NCBI RefSeq assembly: GCF_900156435.1
Contig: NZ_FTPQ01000003.1
Span: forward strand, 186,001 to 250,000
Length of the DNA stretch: 64,000 nucleotides
Direction: 5' to 3'
From: Microbacterium sp. RU1D
GTDB taxonomy: Bacteria; Actinomycetota; Actinomycetes; Actinomycetales; Microbacteriaceae
Shown: positions 30,606-40,589 of the stretch, piece by piece
How positions within the stretch are numbered: position 1 is the first letter of the stretch
How the letters are laid out: each line of letters begins with the position of its first letter
Translations under genes and position numbers: made by a program
The notes under the pieces: model-generated
What the model was told of the DNA's origin: nothing
What the model saw: the letters and a program-made list of their open reading frames with translations, nothing else
The model's database searches: none

Positions 30606-31394
30606 GTGACACCCTCGCCCGTCGGACGCCCCACGCGCGGCACCACGGGCACCAACCGTCTTCGCCGCGTCGATCGCTGGATCGCGCGTCACCCCGTGCT
30701 GCGGCGCACCGATGATCCCCTGGTCGTCGACCTCGGCTTCGGCGCCAGCGCGGTCACACCTCTCGAGCTCCTCGCGCGTGTGACGACGCAGCGTCCGGAT
30801 GCCACGGTCCTCGGTCTCGAGATCGACCCCGACCGGGTGGCCCGCGCGCGGGAGCAGGCGGTGGGCGTCACGGGTGTCTCGTTCTCACGCGGCGGCTTCG
30901 AAGTGCCCGTCGCGGGCGGGCGGCGCCCGGCGGTGATCCGCGCGATGAACGTGCTGCGGCAGTACGACGAGGCCGACGTCGCCGACGCGTGGGCGCGCAT
31001 GTGCGGCCGCTTGCAGCCCGGCGGCATCCTCGTGGAGGGCACATGCGACGAGATCGGCCGCACCGCCACCTGGGTGGAGGTGGGGGCGGATGCCGTGCCC
31101 CGCAGCCTCACGGTGTCGCTGAGTCTGCGCCACCTGGACTCCCCCGCGATCGCCGCCGAGCGGCTGCCGAAGGCGCTCATCCATCGCAATGTCGCGGGCG
31201 AGCGCGTGCACGAGTTCGTGGCATCCCTGGATCGGGAATGGACGCGCGCGGCGGTCGTGGCGCCCTTCGGCCCGGCCCACCGCTGGCGCACGGCGATGGC
31301 GGCCCTCGTCGGTGACGGCTGGCCGCTTGTCCGGCGCGAGAGATGGCGTCTGGGTGAGGTCGAGGTGGCGTGGGAGGCGGTCGCGCCACGGTGA
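30606..31394 (+). CDS. Class I SAM-dependent methyltransferase-like protein
   Basis: 262 residues from GTG 30606. Motif I is VVDLGFGASAVTPLELL, followed by the acidic strand end LGLEIDPDRVARA and the later PGGILVEGTCDE. It fits a small-molecule methyltransferase fold of unknown substrate. The 3' end lies in a 54-bp tandem repeat that includes its stop codon. Confidence 0.82.
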   Translation: MTPSPVGRPTRGTTGTNRLRRVDRWIARHPVLRRTDDPLVVDLGFGASAVTPLELLARVTTQRPDATVLGLEIDPDRVARAREQAVGVTGVSFSRGGFEVPVAGGRRPAVIRAMNVLRQYDEADVADAWARMCGRLQPGGILVEGTCDEIGRTATWVEVGADAVPRSLTVSLSLRHLDSPAIAAERLPKALIHRNVAGERVHEFVASLDREWTRAAVVAPFGPAHRWRTAMAALVGDGWPLVRRERWRLGEVEVAWEAVAPR

Positions 31395-31475
31395 GCCGTC
31401 CGGGTCTCCCGCGGATCGACCGCGTGGGAGGCGGTCGCGCCGCGGTGAGCCGTTCGGGTCTCCCGCGGATCGAAG
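31368..31475. repeat. 54-bp tandem duplication across a stop codon
   Basis: Two copies of a 54-bp unit (31368-31421 and 31422-31475) differing at about four to five positions. The first copy contains the last codons and TGA of the methyltransferase gene; the second is non-coding. Confidence 0.85.
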
Positions 31476-31513
31476 CGAATCGCGCTACCGGACGATCCGT
31501 AGGACCGCCGTGA

Positions 31514-32623
31514 TCAGATCCGCGGCAGGAGCGCGCGCGCCTCGGCCGTGGGCATCCCCGCCGCCACGAGCAGGTCGACGGCGAGCGGACGCATCGCGGC
31601 GATGAGGTTGAGCTCTCCGGCCCCTCCCTCGGGCAGCAGACGCGCGGGGTCGAGGCGCCGGGTGAGAGCGGCGAGGGTCTCGCGGGCGGCAGGCTCGAGC
31701 GAGATGTCGTCGAGTCCCTCGCGCACGAGCCCCGCGGCGCGGGCGAGGTCGGCCAGCAGGTCGGCGGGGACGGGGCGGGGCTCTCCGTCGGCGCACAGAT
31801 AGGCGGCCCGGCGGGCGACGACCCGCAGGTTGCGCGTCGCGAGATCGAGGGCCTCTCGCACGCGCTCGTGGCGCTGCAGCTCGGTGCGTTGGCGTCGGAG
31901 GAACGGCGAGATGCGTGCCACCTCGCGCCCCGACTCGAGGGAGCCGGTCCACGCGTCGACATAGGTCTGCAGAGCGCGCGCGCGCTCGAGACCGCGCTCG
32001 GCCCGGGCGCGGTCGCCGCGGCGCAGGGCTCGCACGATCGTCGCCATCGCCGCATCGAGGGCATCGAAGAGCTCGTCGGCGTCGCGGAGCTCGGTGCGGC
32101 GCAGCGTCCTTGGGATGAGCGCCGTGACGATCAGGGCCGCGACACCGCCGATCGCCCCGTCGACGAGCCGCAGGAACGGTGCGCCCGTAACGAGGACGAG
32201 CGCGATGAGCGACTGCACGACGGCGGCCAGCGCGAACCCCGGCTGCGGCGAGAGGAAGCGCGCCACGACGAGCGTGACGGCCATCGCCACCGCGATCTGC
32301 CACCACCCGGCGCCGGCGAGGAGGAGCACCACCTCGGCGATGAGGATGCCGACGAGCATGCCCAGCACCGTCTCCGCCACCCGCCACGGTCTGGCGTCGC
32401 GGACCAGGCCGAGACTCGACACCGTGACGGTCGCGGCGAGCAGGGGTACCGGGTGACCGAGCACGAAATGAGCGAACGCGAACGCCGCCGTCGCGGCGAC
32501 GACGATCTGCGCGATGGCCGGCACAGACTCGCGCACGCGGTGAACGCGACGGGCGAACGTCGACCGCCAGCGCGAACGAGGGACGACGACCCCGACGGTC
32601 GTCGAGGACTCGTCGGTGCTCAT
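31514..32623 (-). CDS. FUSC-family membrane protein
   Basis: 369 residues. About six N-terminal membrane helices (about 35-170) followed by a long helical cytoplasmic domain (about 175-369), the layout of FUSC / aromatic-acid-exporter-like proteins. Its start overlaps the ygfZ-like stop by 4 bp, so they are co-translated. The substrate is unknown. Confidence 0.85.
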   Translation of the reverse strand: MSTDESSTTVGVVVPRSRWRSTFARRVHRVRESVPAIAQIVVAATAAFAFAHFVLGHPVPLLAATVTVSSLGLVRDARPWRVAETVLGMLVGILIAEVVLLLAGAGWWQIAVAMAVTLVVARFLSPQPGFALAAVVQSLIALVLVTGAPFLRLVDGAIGGVAALIVTALIPRTLRRTELRDADELFDALDAAMATIVRALRRGDRARAERGLERARALQTYVDAWTGSLESGREVARISPFLRRQRTELQRHERVREALDLATRNLRVVARRAAYLCADGEPRPVPADLLADLARAAGLVREGLDDISLEPAARETLAALTRRLDPARLLPEGGAGELNLIAAMRPLAVDLLVAAGMPTAEARALLPRI

Positions 32624-33708
32624 TCCGCCGCGCGGCGGCGGCCCAGGCGCGGCAGACGCGGAACCGCGGCGGTCGCTCCCGCGTCGGCCGGGACGACCGT
32701 CTCTGCGGCAGCGGCGAGCGGGCCGTCGGCGGTCATGACGACGAGCGGGACCCCCTCGGGGGCGGTGCGCTTGACGAGGGCGAGGGCGATGGGCCCCTCC
32801 TCGTGGTGAACGGCCACCGACGTGATGGTTCCGATCACCGCGTCGCCGGCGCGCACCTCGTCGCCCCGGGCCGGGAGGATGTTGTCGCTGCCGTCGAGCT
32901 GCAGGGCGACGACGCGACGCGGCGGGTGACCGAGGTTGTGCACCTTCGCCACCGTCTCCTGTCCGCGGTAGCAGCCCTTCGACAGGTGCACGGCGGTGCG
33001 CAGCCAGTCCATCTCGTGCGGCAGCAGGCGTTCGTCGGCGTCGACGCCCACGCGGGGACGCCAGGCGGCCACGCGGAGCGCCTCGACGGCGTCAAGGCCG
33101 GCCAGGGCGACCTCACCGCCGACGGCGGCATCGATCAGGCGCGCGTGCTCCGCGGCATCCACGATCGCCTCCGCCCAGTCGCGGTCGGCACCCGGATGCG
33201 GTTCGACCCGCGCGTATGCCCATCCACCGGGCGAGACCTCGGGCCACGGGTCGATCCATGCCGGAGCGACCGTCGTGAGCGCCGCGACGGCGGCACCGGT
33301 GCCGCCGACGACGAACAGGTCGTCGGAGCGCTCGCGCACCTCCACCCGCAGACGGAACCGCATGCGGGTCAGCCAGGTCGCGAGCGCTTCGGCGTCGGTC
33401 GCGTCCACGATGAGCCAGGCCGTCTCGCCGTCGTCGACCACCGCGGCCGCGTGCTCGACGCGGCCCTGCGGATCGAGGATGAGCAGCTCGGTCGACACTC
33501 CCGGGACGAGGTGGGTGAGGGCCTGCGACGAAAGCGAGTCGAGCCAGCTCAGGCGGTCCTCGCCGCCGACCGAGATCACGCGTCGGTCGCCCAGCGGCGC
33601 GAGGGCCCGCCCGGATGCCAGCTTCCGCTGTTCCGCGACGGGCGAACCGACGTGACGGAGGCCCCGCTCGTCAACGACGGCACCGGGGACGTCGGTCAGT
33701 GCGCTCAT
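32620..33708 (-). CDS. ygfZ: YgfZ/GcvT-family folate-binding protein
   Basis: 362 residues with the signature KGCYRGQE (C246) of YgfZ proteins, which use tetrahydrofolate to help maintain or repair Fe-S clusters. The N-terminal GcvT-like domain contains RLSWLDSLSSQALTHL. It sits between the nitrobindin-like gene and FUSC in a tight minus-strand operon. Confidence 0.92.
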   Translation of the reverse strand: MSALTDVPGAVVDERGLRHVGSPVAEQRKLASGRALAPLGDRRVISVGGEDRLSWLDSLSSQALTHLVPGVSTELLILDPQGRVEHAAAVVDDGETAWLIVDATDAEALATWLTRMRFRLRVEVRERSDDLFVVGGTGAAVAALTTVAPAWIDPWPEVSPGGWAYARVEPHPGADRDWAEAIVDAAEHARLIDAAVGGEVALAGLDAVEALRVAAWRPRVGVDADERLLPHEMDWLRTAVHLSKGCYRGQETVAKVHNLGHPPRRVVALQLDGSDNILPARGDEVRAGDAVIGTITSVAVHHEEGPIALALVKRTAPEGVPLVVMTADGPLAAAAETVVPADAGATAAVPRLPRLGRRRAAE

Positions 33709-33709
33709 G

Positions 33710-34309
33710 TCACTCCGCCCGGGCGAGACGGGCCGAGGCGTGCGAGCCGAGCTCGCGCCCGAGGGCGGCGATGTCCCACGCCCAAAGCAGGTGGTTGTCG
33801 ACGAGGCCGTACAGACGCGTGGCAGCCGAGTAGGGCTTGGCTCCCGCTGTGCGCACGACGGCGTCGGTCGCGAGGTCGATGCGCGGGCCCTTGACCTGCC
33901 CGACGTACAGCTCGAGCACGCCGTCGGCGTGGGCCAGGCTCACTTCGATGTCGAAGCCCCCGTCGGCGTTGCGCAGCGCCTCCACGTCGTCGGCGGTCCG
34001 GTCGACGGCCGCAGCGGTCGCCGGCAGCAGCGCGGGGCCGGCGTCGGCATCGGAGGCGGGACGCGCCAGTCGCCAGTACCCGATCTCGGAGACCAGGGGA
34101 CGGCGCTGCTCGCCGTCGAGCAGCCAGGCGTCGGCCGAGTAGTTGAGGAACGCGCCTCCGTCGTGGCTGAAGCTCACGCGATGCGCGAACTCACCGGAGA
34201 AGGTGCGGCCGTCGGCCTCGTAGTCGATGACGCCGGTGCCCTCCCAGACGCCGACGAGCCACGAGAGGGGGACCAGGTCGGCCGGGAGGTCGGTGGGGAT
34301 CTCGATCAC
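33710..34309 (-). CDS. Nitrobindin/FABP-like beta-barrel protein
   Basis: 199 residues from GTG 34309. The N-terminal LSWLVGVWEGTG carries the GxWxGxG heme-pocket motif of the DUF1794 nitrobindin family, and the C-terminal LYGLVDNHLLWAWDIAALG is typical. It probably binds heme and reacts with NO or peroxynitrite. The start is 8 bp after the stop of the 37-residue membrane protein. Confidence 0.88.
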   Translation of the reverse strand: MIEIPTDLPADLVPLSWLVGVWEGTGVIDYEADGRTFSGEFAHRVSFSHDGGAFLNYSADAWLLDGEQRRPLVSEIGYWRLARPASDADAGPALLPATAAAVDRTADDVEALRNADGGFDIEVSLAHADGVLELYVGQVKGPRIDLATDAVVRTAGAKPYSAATRLYGLVDNHLLWAWDIAALGRELGSHASARLARAE

Positions 34310-34317
34310 GGGAGCGC

Positions 34318-34431
34318 TCAGCGCTGGCCGCGATAGAGGTTCCAGATGACCGTTCCCGACACGAAGGCGATCGCCAGCGAGGCGAGACCGAGAAGTCCCA
34401 CGAAGAACAGTTCGAGCGCGAGAAGATCCAT
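34318..34431 (-). CDS. 37-residue single-helix membrane protein
   Basis: ATG 34431 opens a 37-codon frame beginning MDLLALELFFVGLLGLAS and ending NLYRGQR. It is one strongly hydrophobic helix with a basic C-terminus, the shape of a small bitopic membrane protein. It stops 8 bp before the nitrobindin-like start and starts 9 bp after the next upstream gene ends, so it fits the operon spacing. No known family is recognised. Confidence 0.7.
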   Translation of the reverse strand: MDLLALELFFVGLLGLASLAIAFVSGTVIWNLYRGQR

Positions 34432-34440
34432 ACTTTGATC

Positions 34441-34731
34441 TTAGAGGGCGGCGAGCTCGGCCAGCGCGAAACCGACCGTGATCACGCCGAGCACCACGAG
34501 GGCGCCCAGGCTGCTCAGCGCCATGCGCTGGATGAATGCCTGCGAACGGCCGTACCAGAGCTGCACCGCGAACGCGGCGATGATGCAGCCGCCGAGCGCG
34601 ACGCTGATCCACTGGGCGCGCCACTCCGAGGGGGCGAACAGACCGATCGCCACGCCCGCCAGGGCGGCGAGCACCCACACGGCGACGATGCCACCGAAGG
34701 TGCGCCGCGGGGCGAGGTCGGGAGTGGACAT
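34441..34731 (-). CDS. Small membrane protein with three hydrophobic segments
   Basis: 96 residues from ATG 34731. Hydrophobic segments at about 13-32, 42-58 and 72-92. It is the first gene of the minus-strand run (this gene, 37-residue protein, nitrobindin-like, ygfZ, FUSC) and is divergent from glnR. No recognised family. Confidence 0.75.
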   Translation of the reverse strand: MSTPDLAPRRTFGGIVAVWVLAALAGVAIGLFAPSEWRAQWISVALGGCIIAAFAVQLWYGRSQAFIQRMALSSLGALVVLGVITVGFALAELAAL

Positions 34732-34847
34732 GCCCCCATCTTCCCTCAGGACGCGTCGTCGGTGCACGCGAAGCGCCGGTGACAGTGCGTCGCGGCGCGT
34801 CACCCTAAGATGATCGGGTGCGCGGCAGGCCGCGCGGGGAGGTCCAC

Positions 34848-35540
34848 TTGGCTCAGCTTCTCGTTCTCAGCTCCGCCCCCGGCGGCGGTGCGGCGTTGCC
34901 TGCGCTCGAACTGCTGAGCCACCGCGTGCGCCAGATCCCCGCCGAGGCGGCGCAGTTGATCAACGCGCCCAGCGCGGACGTCATCTTCATCGACGCGCGC
35001 TTCGACCTCGTCGGCGCGAAGTCGCTGTGCAAGATCATGTCGACCACCGGGGTAGAAGCGCCATTGGTCCTCATCGTGACGGAGGGCGGGCTCACGGCCG
35101 TGTCCACCGACTGGGGCATCGACGACGTCGTGCTGGTGGGCGCGGGACCGGCCGAGATCGATGCGCGCATCCGCCTGGCCATGGGCCGCCGCACGGTCGA
35201 CCAGGTCTCCACGCGCATCCAGACCTCCGGCATCACGATCGACGAGTCGTCGTATTCGGCCAAGGTGCACGGCAAGCCGCTCGACCTCACCTACAAGGAG
35301 TTCCAGCTCCTGCACTTCTTCGCCACGCACCCCTCCCGCGTCTTCACGCGCGAGCAGCTGCTCAGCGAGGTGTGGGGCTACGACTACTTCGGTGGCACCC
35401 GCACGGTCGATGTGCACGTCCGGCGACTGCGCGCCAAGCTCGGCGATCTCGAGCAGCTCATCGGCACCGTGCGCAACGTCGGCTACCGCTTCAACGTCTA
35501 CGAGGACGACGCGCCCGCGGCGGCATCCGCCCCCGCCTGA
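34848..35540 (+). CDS. glnR: GlnR-type orphan OmpR-family nitrogen regulator
   Basis: 230 residues from TTG 34848, with GGGGAGG about 5 nt upstream. The receiver-like domain is atypical: an Asp remains in FIDARFDL but the acidic pocket and the conserved Lys are missing. It reads [19 protein letters not shown], as in actinobacterial GlnR. The C-terminal winged helix ([20 protein letters not shown]) is complete. No kinase gene is adjacent, as expected for GlnR. It likely controls ammonium uptake and assimilation genes. Confidence 0.9.
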   Translation: MAQLLVLSSAPGGGAALPALELLSHRVRQIPAEAAQLINAPSADVIFIDARFDLVGAKSLCKIMSTTGVEAPLVLIVTEGGLTAVSTDWGIDDVVLVGAGPAEIDARIRLAMGRRTVDQVSTRIQTSGITIDESSYSAKVHGKPLDLTYKEFQLLHFFATHPSRVFTREQLLSEVWGYDYFGGTRTVDVHVRRLRAKLGDLEQLIGTVRNVGYRFNVYEDDAPAAASAPA

Positions 35541-35596
35541 GACGCGCGGAACCGCGTGTTCACTCCCGTGTCACCGACCCCTGCAATGATGTGGGG

Positions 35597-37765
35597 ATGA
35601 TGGAACACGACGCGCTGGATGCCGGGCTCGGCGACGCCGACGACGACGACTTCGACGAGGCCGTCGAAGTCGCGGACGACCAGCTGCCCGACCACCGCTA
35701 CCTCGACCGCGAGCTGAGCTGGCTCGCGTTCAACCAGCGCGTGCTCGAGCTGGCCGAAGACCCCCGCGTCCCGGTTCTGGAGCGCGCCAACTTCCTGGCC
35801 ATCTTCGCCAGCAACCTCGACGAGTTCTTCATGGTGCGCGTCGCCGGTCTCAAGCGCCGCATCGTCACCGGCCTCGCCGTCCCCACCAACGTCGGCCGCG
35901 CCCCGCTCGACGTCCTCGCCGACATCTCCGCCGAGGCCCACCGCCTGCAGCTGCGTCACGCCGCCGCGTGGACCGAGAAGGTGCGCCGCGCCCTGGCCGA
36001 GTCCGGCATCGAAGTCGTGACCTGGGACTCGCTCGACGAAGCCACCGCGGCGCGTCTGACCGAGTACTTCCAGCGCAACGTCTTCCCGGTGCTCATGCCG
36101 CTCGCGGTCGACCCGGCGCACCCGTTCCCCTACATCTCGGGGCTATCTCTCAACCTCGCCATCCGCATCCGCAACGCCCGCACCGGGCGTCAGGAGTTCG
36201 CGCGCCTCAAGGTGCCCCCCATGCTGCCGCGATTCGTCGAGGTCGCCGGCGACGGCCCGGGCGTGCGCTACCTGCCCCTCGAGGAACTCATCTCCAACCA
36301 CCTCGGCGACCTTTTCCCGGGGATGGAGGTGCTCGATCACCACGCGTTCCGCCTCACCCGCAATGAGGACATGACGATCGAGGAGGACGAGACCGAGAAC
36401 CTCATCCAGGCCCTCGAGGCCGAGCTGCTGCGCCGGCGCTTCGGCCCGCCGATCCGTCTCGAGATCACCGAGGACATGGATGACGTGACGCGGGCGCTGC
36501 TGCTCGGCGAACTCGACATCACGGAGCAGGAGGTCTACCGCCTGCCCGGCTCGCTCGACCTTCGCGGCCTGTTCGACCTCTCGCGCATCGACCGTCCCGA
36601 CCTGCACTACCCGCCGCACGTACCGAAGACCGCCCTGGCGTTCCAGCCGCCCGAGCAGAACGGGCGCGCCGACCTGTTCGGAGCGATCCGCAAGGGCGAC
36701 GTCCTCGTGCACCACCCCTACGAGTCGTTCGCGACGAGCGTGCAGGCCTTCCTCGAGCAGGCCGCCCGCGACCCGCACGTGCTCGCCATCAAACAGACCC
36801 TGTACCGCACCTCCGGCGACAGCCCCATCGTGCAGGCGCTCATCGACGCCGCGGAAGCCGGCAAACAGGTGCTCGCGCTGGTCGAGGTGAAGGCGCGCTT
36901 CGACGAGGCGAACAACATCGTTTGGGCCCGCAAGCTCGAGAAGGCCGGCGTGCATGTGGTCTACGGTCTCGTGGGCCTGAAGACCCACTGCAAGTTGGCC
37001 CTCGTCATCCGTGAGGAAGAGGGGCGCCTGCGCCACTACAGCCACGTCGGAACGGGCAACTACAACCCGAAGACGAGTCGCATCTACGAGGACTTCGGCC
37101 TCTTCACCGTCGACGACCAGGTCGGGCGCGATCTGACCCGTCTGTTCAACGAGCTCAGCGGCTACGCGATCGAGAAGAAGTTCAAGCGGCTGCTCGTCGC
37201 TCCCCTGCACCTGCGCAAGGGGCTGCTGCGTCACATCGAGAAGGAGCGCCAGCACGCCCTCGCCGGCAAGCCGTCGGGCGTGCGCATCAAGGTCAACTCG
37301 ATGGTCGACGAGCAGATCATCGACGCCCTGTACCGCGCGAGCCAGGCCGGGGTCCCCGTCGAGGTCTGGGTGCGCGGGATCTGCTCGATCAAGCCCGGAG
37401 TGCCGGGGATGAGCGAGAACATCACGGTGCGCTCGATCCTCGGACGCTACCTCGAGCACTCGCGCATCTTCTCGTTCGCGAACGACGGAGACCCGCAGAT
37501 CTTCATCGGCAGCGCCGACATGATGCACCGCAACCTCGACCGCCGTGTCGAGGCCCTCGTACGCGTGGTCGACGAGAACCAGCTCCGCGAGCTGACGACG
37601 CTGTTCGACCTCGCGATGGACGACGGCACCAGCTCGTGGCACCTGGGCTCGGAAGGCGAATGGACGCGTCACAGCGTCGGCGCCGACGGAGCGCCGTTGG
37701 TGGATCTGCAGGAGCACACGATGGCTCTCGTGCAGCGTAAGCGGCGCACGCGGACGGCGCGGTGA
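35597..37765 (+). CDS. ppk: Polyphosphate kinase 1
   Basis: 722 residues. After an acidic N-terminus, the four PPK1 domains follow: N ([18 protein letters not shown]), head, and two PLD-like C domains. The phospho-histidine region [12 protein letters not shown] and the second site [18 protein letters not shown] are intact. It makes polyphosphate reversibly from ATP. A second ATG at 35600 could be the start. The stop overlaps the mutT1-like start (GTGA). A weak PHO-box-like repeat lies 22 bp upstream. Confidence 0.97.
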   Translation: MMEHDALDAGLGDADDDDFDEAVEVADDQLPDHRYLDRELSWLAFNQRVLELAEDPRVPVLERANFLAIFASNLDEFFMVRVAGLKRRIVTGLAVPTNVGRAPLDVLADISAEAHRLQLRHAAAWTEKVRRALAESGIEVVTWDSLDEATAARLTEYFQRNVFPVLMPLAVDPAHPFPYISGLSLNLAIRIRNARTGRQEFARLKVPPMLPRFVEVAGDGPGVRYLPLEELISNHLGDLFPGMEVLDHHAFRLTRNEDMTIEEDETENLIQALEAELLRRRFGPPIRLEITEDMDDVTRALLLGELDITEQEVYRLPGSLDLRGLFDLSRIDRPDLHYPPHVPKTALAFQPPEQNGRADLFGAIRKGDVLVHHPYESFATSVQAFLEQAARDPHVLAIKQTLYRTSGDSPIVQALIDAAEAGKQVLALVEVKARFDEANNIVWARKLEKAGVHVVYGLVGLKTHCKLALVIREEEGRLRHYSHVGTGNYNPKTSRIYEDFGLFTVDDQVGRDLTRLFNELSGYAIEKKFKRLLVAPLHLRKGLLRHIEKERQHALAGKPSGVRIKVNSMVDEQIIDALYRASQAGVPVEVWVRGICSIKPGVPGMSENITVRSILGRYLEHSRIFSFANDGDPQIFIGSADMMHRNLDRRVEALVRVVDENQLRELTTLFDLAMDDGTSSWHLGSEGEWTRHSVGADGAPLVDLQEHTMALVQRKRRTRTAR

Positions 37766-38700
37766 CCGAGACCGCCGTCTACGCCGCGGGCGGTGTCGTG
37801 TGGCGCGTGGTCGAGGGCAAGCTCCGCGTGCTCCTCATCCACCGCACCAAGTACCGCGACCTCACGCTGCCCAAGGGGAAAGTCGACCCGGGCGAGACCC
37901 TCGCCGAGACCGCGGTCCGCGAGATCCGGGAAGAGACCGGAATCCGGGTCGCCCTCGGCGTCCCCGTGGGGGTGTCCCGCTACCGGATGCCGAACGGCCG
38001 GACGAAGATCGTGCACTATTGGGCGGCCGAAGCCACCGACGCCGCCGTGCGCACCTCGTCGTTCGTGCCGAACAAGGAGGTCGCGGCGATCGAATGGATG
38101 AGCCTGAAGAAGGCTCGCAAGCACCTGAGCTACCCCGTCGACATCGAGATCCTCGAGGAGTTCTCCCGGATCGTCGACGAGGGCGCCCTCCCCACCTTCC
38201 CCATCGTGGTGCTGCGGCACGCGAAGGCGCGCTCGCGGGACGACTGGGACGGGAGCGACAGCGCCCGGCCCCTCAGCACCCGCGGACGACGTCAGGCGCA
38301 GGCCATCGTGGGCCCGCTGCTCGCGTTCGGCGTGCGGCGCGTGATCTCCAGCCCGGCCGAGCGATGCGTGCGCACCGCGACGCCCATCGCGCAGGCGATC
38401 GGTCAGCGCGTGCAGTTCTCCGAGTCGATCAGCCAGGATGCCTGGGAGGAAGGGCGCGCCGACGCGCGGGCCATCATCGGCCAGCGGGTGCGGTCGCGCA
38501 AACCCGTCGTCCTCGCCAGTCACGGCCCCGTGCTCCCCGACATCCTGCACGAGCTCGCGCTCGCCACGGGCACCATGAGCGGGTCCTACCTCGGCAGCGC
38601 ATCGGCTCTGCAGCCGGCGGCGTTCTCCGTCGTGCATGTACCGGTGGAGCACCCCGGCGCGGGCATCGTGGCGATCGAGACCCACGAGCCGCAGGTGTGA
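37762..38700 (+). CDS. MutT1-like Nudix hydrolase fused to histidine phosphatase
   Basis: 312 residues from GTG 37762. The N-terminal Nudix domain has the complete box G-x5-E-x7-REUxEExGU ([20 protein letters not shown]). The C-terminal histidine phosphatase domain begins [16 protein letters not shown]. This layout is that of mycobacterial MutT1, which hydrolyses 8-oxo-GTP/dGTP and diadenosine polyphosphates. ppk-mutT1 adjacency is also conserved there. It overlaps both neighbours by 4 bp. Confidence 0.93.
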   Translation: MTETAVYAAGGVVWRVVEGKLRVLLIHRTKYRDLTLPKGKVDPGETLAETAVREIREETGIRVALGVPVGVSRYRMPNGRTKIVHYWAAEATDAAVRTSSFVPNKEVAAIEWMSLKKARKHLSYPVDIEILEEFSRIVDEGALPTFPIVVLRHAKARSRDDWDGSDSARPLSTRGRRQAQAIVGPLLAFGVRRVISSPAERCVRTATPIAQAIGQRVQFSESISQDAWEEGRADARAIIGQRVRSRKPVVLASHGPVLPDILHELALATGTMSGSYLGSASALQPAAFSVVHVPVEHPGAGIVAIETHEPQV

Positions 38701-39218
38701 CCCTCCCCGCCGGTCTCGTCATCGCGTGGGGCGAGGTTCCCGCGGGCGTCGCGCGCCGAGCGGTGTCGCGTCGCCTCCTGGCGCAGGTGCTCCCCGAGGC
38801 GCGATTCCTCTCCCGCTGCCCCGCCTGCGGCGGCGACCATGGCCGCGTGCACGTGGAGGGGACGGATGCCACGGTGTCGGTGTCCTACGCGCCGGGATGG
38901 TCCGTGGTCGCGATGACACGAGGACGCGCGCGCCTCGGCGTCGACGCCGCTCCCCACGGCGCCCACGGCCTGGAGCGGGTGCTGACGGACGGGACGGCGG
39001 ATGCGGCCGCCTGGACCCGCGTCGAGGCGGTCCTGAAAGCGGATGGTCGCGGGCTCGCGGTCGATCCGGCGCGCGTCGACGTGCAGGTGAATGCGAGCCC
39101 GAGGTGGCGGGCGGCGATCCGGGACGGCGGCCGTGACGACGGGCCCGCGCCCCTCCCCTGGCGCGGATGGGATCTCGAGGCGCCCGACGGCCTCGTCGCG
39201 GCGGTCGCCCTGCGCTGA
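38697..39218 (+). CDS. Divergent Sfp-type 4'-phosphopantetheinyl transferase-like protein
   Basis: 173 residues from GTG 38697 overlapping the mutT1-like stop. CPACGGDHGRV matches the Sfp-type CxxCGxxHGRP motif; LGVDAA stands where G(V/I)D(I/V)E binds Mg, and WTRVEAVLKADGRGL where WxxKEAxxK is expected. The Glu of the second motif and the Lys of the third are replaced, and the protein is ~50 residues shorter than Sfp. It may be a specialised or weakened PPTase. The nearby carrier-domain synthetase is its obvious substrate candidate. Confidence 0.7.
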   Translation: MTLPAGLVIAWGEVPAGVARRAVSRRLLAQVLPEARFLSRCPACGGDHGRVHVEGTDATVSVSYAPGWSVVAMTRGRARLGVDAAPHGAHGLERVLTDGTADAAAWTRVEAVLKADGRGLAVDPARVDVQVNASPRWRAAIRDGGRDDGPAPLPWRGWDLEAPDGLVAAVALR

Positions 39219-39290
39219 GCCGGTCGTGCGACCGGCCGAGACAGGCCATGGCCGCATCATCGGTCTCGAGGGTCCCTGCGCGTGACTCCC

Positions 39291-40589
39291 TCAGGGACGC
39301 GGGGGAAGCGCCCCGTGGTCGATCCAGCGCGACAGCACGGTCACGGCATCCGCCCCACCGGCCTTTTCGACGGCGCGACGGAAATCGTCTGTCGTCACGA
39401 GGCTGTGACGGAACTCGGCCGTCCACCCGCGCAGCAGATCGAAGAACGCGGCGTCGCCGATCCTGCGTCGCACCGCGTGCAGCGCAATCGCGCCGCGCTT
39501 GTAGACGCGGTCGTCGAACATGTCGTCCGGGCCGGGGTCGACCAGGAGCAGGTCCTGAGGCTGGGCGGCCAGGCGTGCGTGGCTCTCGGCGACGCACGTC
39601 TCGACGTCGGCGCCACCGGACTGCTCCGACCACAACCACTCCGCGTAGCAGGCGAAGCCCTCGTTGAGCCAGATGTCGCTCCATCGTGCGAGGCCGACGC
39701 TGTTTCCGAACCATTGATGGGCGAGTTCGTGCGCGACGAGTCGCTGCGCGGCGGGGACGAGGTGGTTCATGCCGAAGACGGCGAGCCCTTGCGCCTCGAG
39801 GGGGATCTCCAGCTCGTCGGCCGTCACGACCAGGGTGCACGCCTCCTGGGGATAGGGGCCGAACAGGCGGTCGAACAGTCGCAGCATGTCGGGCACCGTC
39901 GAGAACGCCCGGTCGGCGGCCGCCGTCAACGCGGGCGGAACGGTCACCGAGACCGGAGGGACGACCCCCTGGCCGCTCCCGGCGAGCGGGCGCGTCCGGT
40001 ATCGACCCACGTGGACCGCGGCGAGGTACGTCGCCGTGGGCACGTCGGAGGTGAAGGTCGTCGTCGCACGTCCGCCGCGGCGCGTGGTGGCACCCGCCAC
40101 GCCGGTGGCCGCGACCGCGTAGCCGTCGTCGACGGTGATCTCCATGCGCATGCGGGCGCGGGCGTCGGGGCGGTCGTTACAGGGGAACCAGGTCGGCGCG
40201 CCGATCGGTTGCCCGGCGACGAGGGCGCCGTCGGTCAGCTCCTCCCACCCCACGGTCCCCCAGCGCGAACGGCGCGGCGCCGGAGCGCCCGCGTAGGTCA
40301 CCTCGACCTCGAACCGCTCCCCCGCCGTGATGGTCCCCGCGGGGGTGACGCGCAGCACGCGCGGGCCCGCGGCGAACCGCACGGGCGCACCATCGACCCG
40401 CACGCGGCTCGTACGCAGGCCGACGAGGTCGAGCGCGAACGAGGCGAGAGCGTCACGCGCCACCCCCGCGATCGTCGCGACACCCTCGAGGCGGTTGGTG
40501 CGCACGCGATAGCTCAGCGCCAGGTCGTACGACAGCACGTCGTACGCGGTGTCTCCGCTCTGCGGGGCGTAGGGATCGGCGCCGCTCAC
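39291..40589 (-). CDS. M1-family zinc aminopeptidase, synthetase-coupled
   Basis: 432 residues from GTG 40589. Zinc site H287-E288-x-x-H291 and E310 (HELAHQWFGN and WLNEGFACYAEW) is complete. The N-terminus-binding Glu is in LEAQGLAVFG, as in actinobacterial single-domain M1 enzymes. There is no signal peptide. The start overlaps the stop of the Pls-type synthetase (GTGA), so it is made from the same mRNA. Because epsilon-poly-lysine producers encode a Zn aminopeptidase that degrades the polymer, a self-protective role is plausible. Confidence 0.9.
   Translation of the reverse strand: MSGADPYAPQSGDTAYDVLSYDLALSYRVRTNRLEGVATIAGVARDALASFALDLVGLRTSRVRVDGAPVRFAAGPRVLRVTPAGTITAGERFEVEVTYAGAPAPRRSRWGTVGWEELTDGALVAGQPIGAPTWFPCNDRPDARARMRMEITVDDGYAVAATGVAGATTRRGGRATTTFTSDVPTATYLAAVHVGRYRTRPLAGSGQGVVPPVSVTVPPALTAAADRAFSTVPDMLRLFDRLFGPYPQEACTLVVTADELEIPLEAQGLAVFGMNHLVPAAQRLVAHELAHQWFGNSVGLARWSDIWLNEGFACYAEWLWSEQSGGADVETCVAESHARLAAQPQDLLLVDPGPDDMFDDRVYKRGAIALHAVRRRIGDAAFFDLLRGWTAEFRHSLVTTDDFRRAVEKAGGADAVTVLSRWIDHGALPPRP

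Noticed and set aside
35558..35575. PHO-box-like repeat GTTCACT-N4-TGTCACC upstream of ppk
   Set aside because: Three mismatches to the perfect pstS box, and only 22 bp before the start codon, which leaves no room for a downstream -10. Kept only as a remark.
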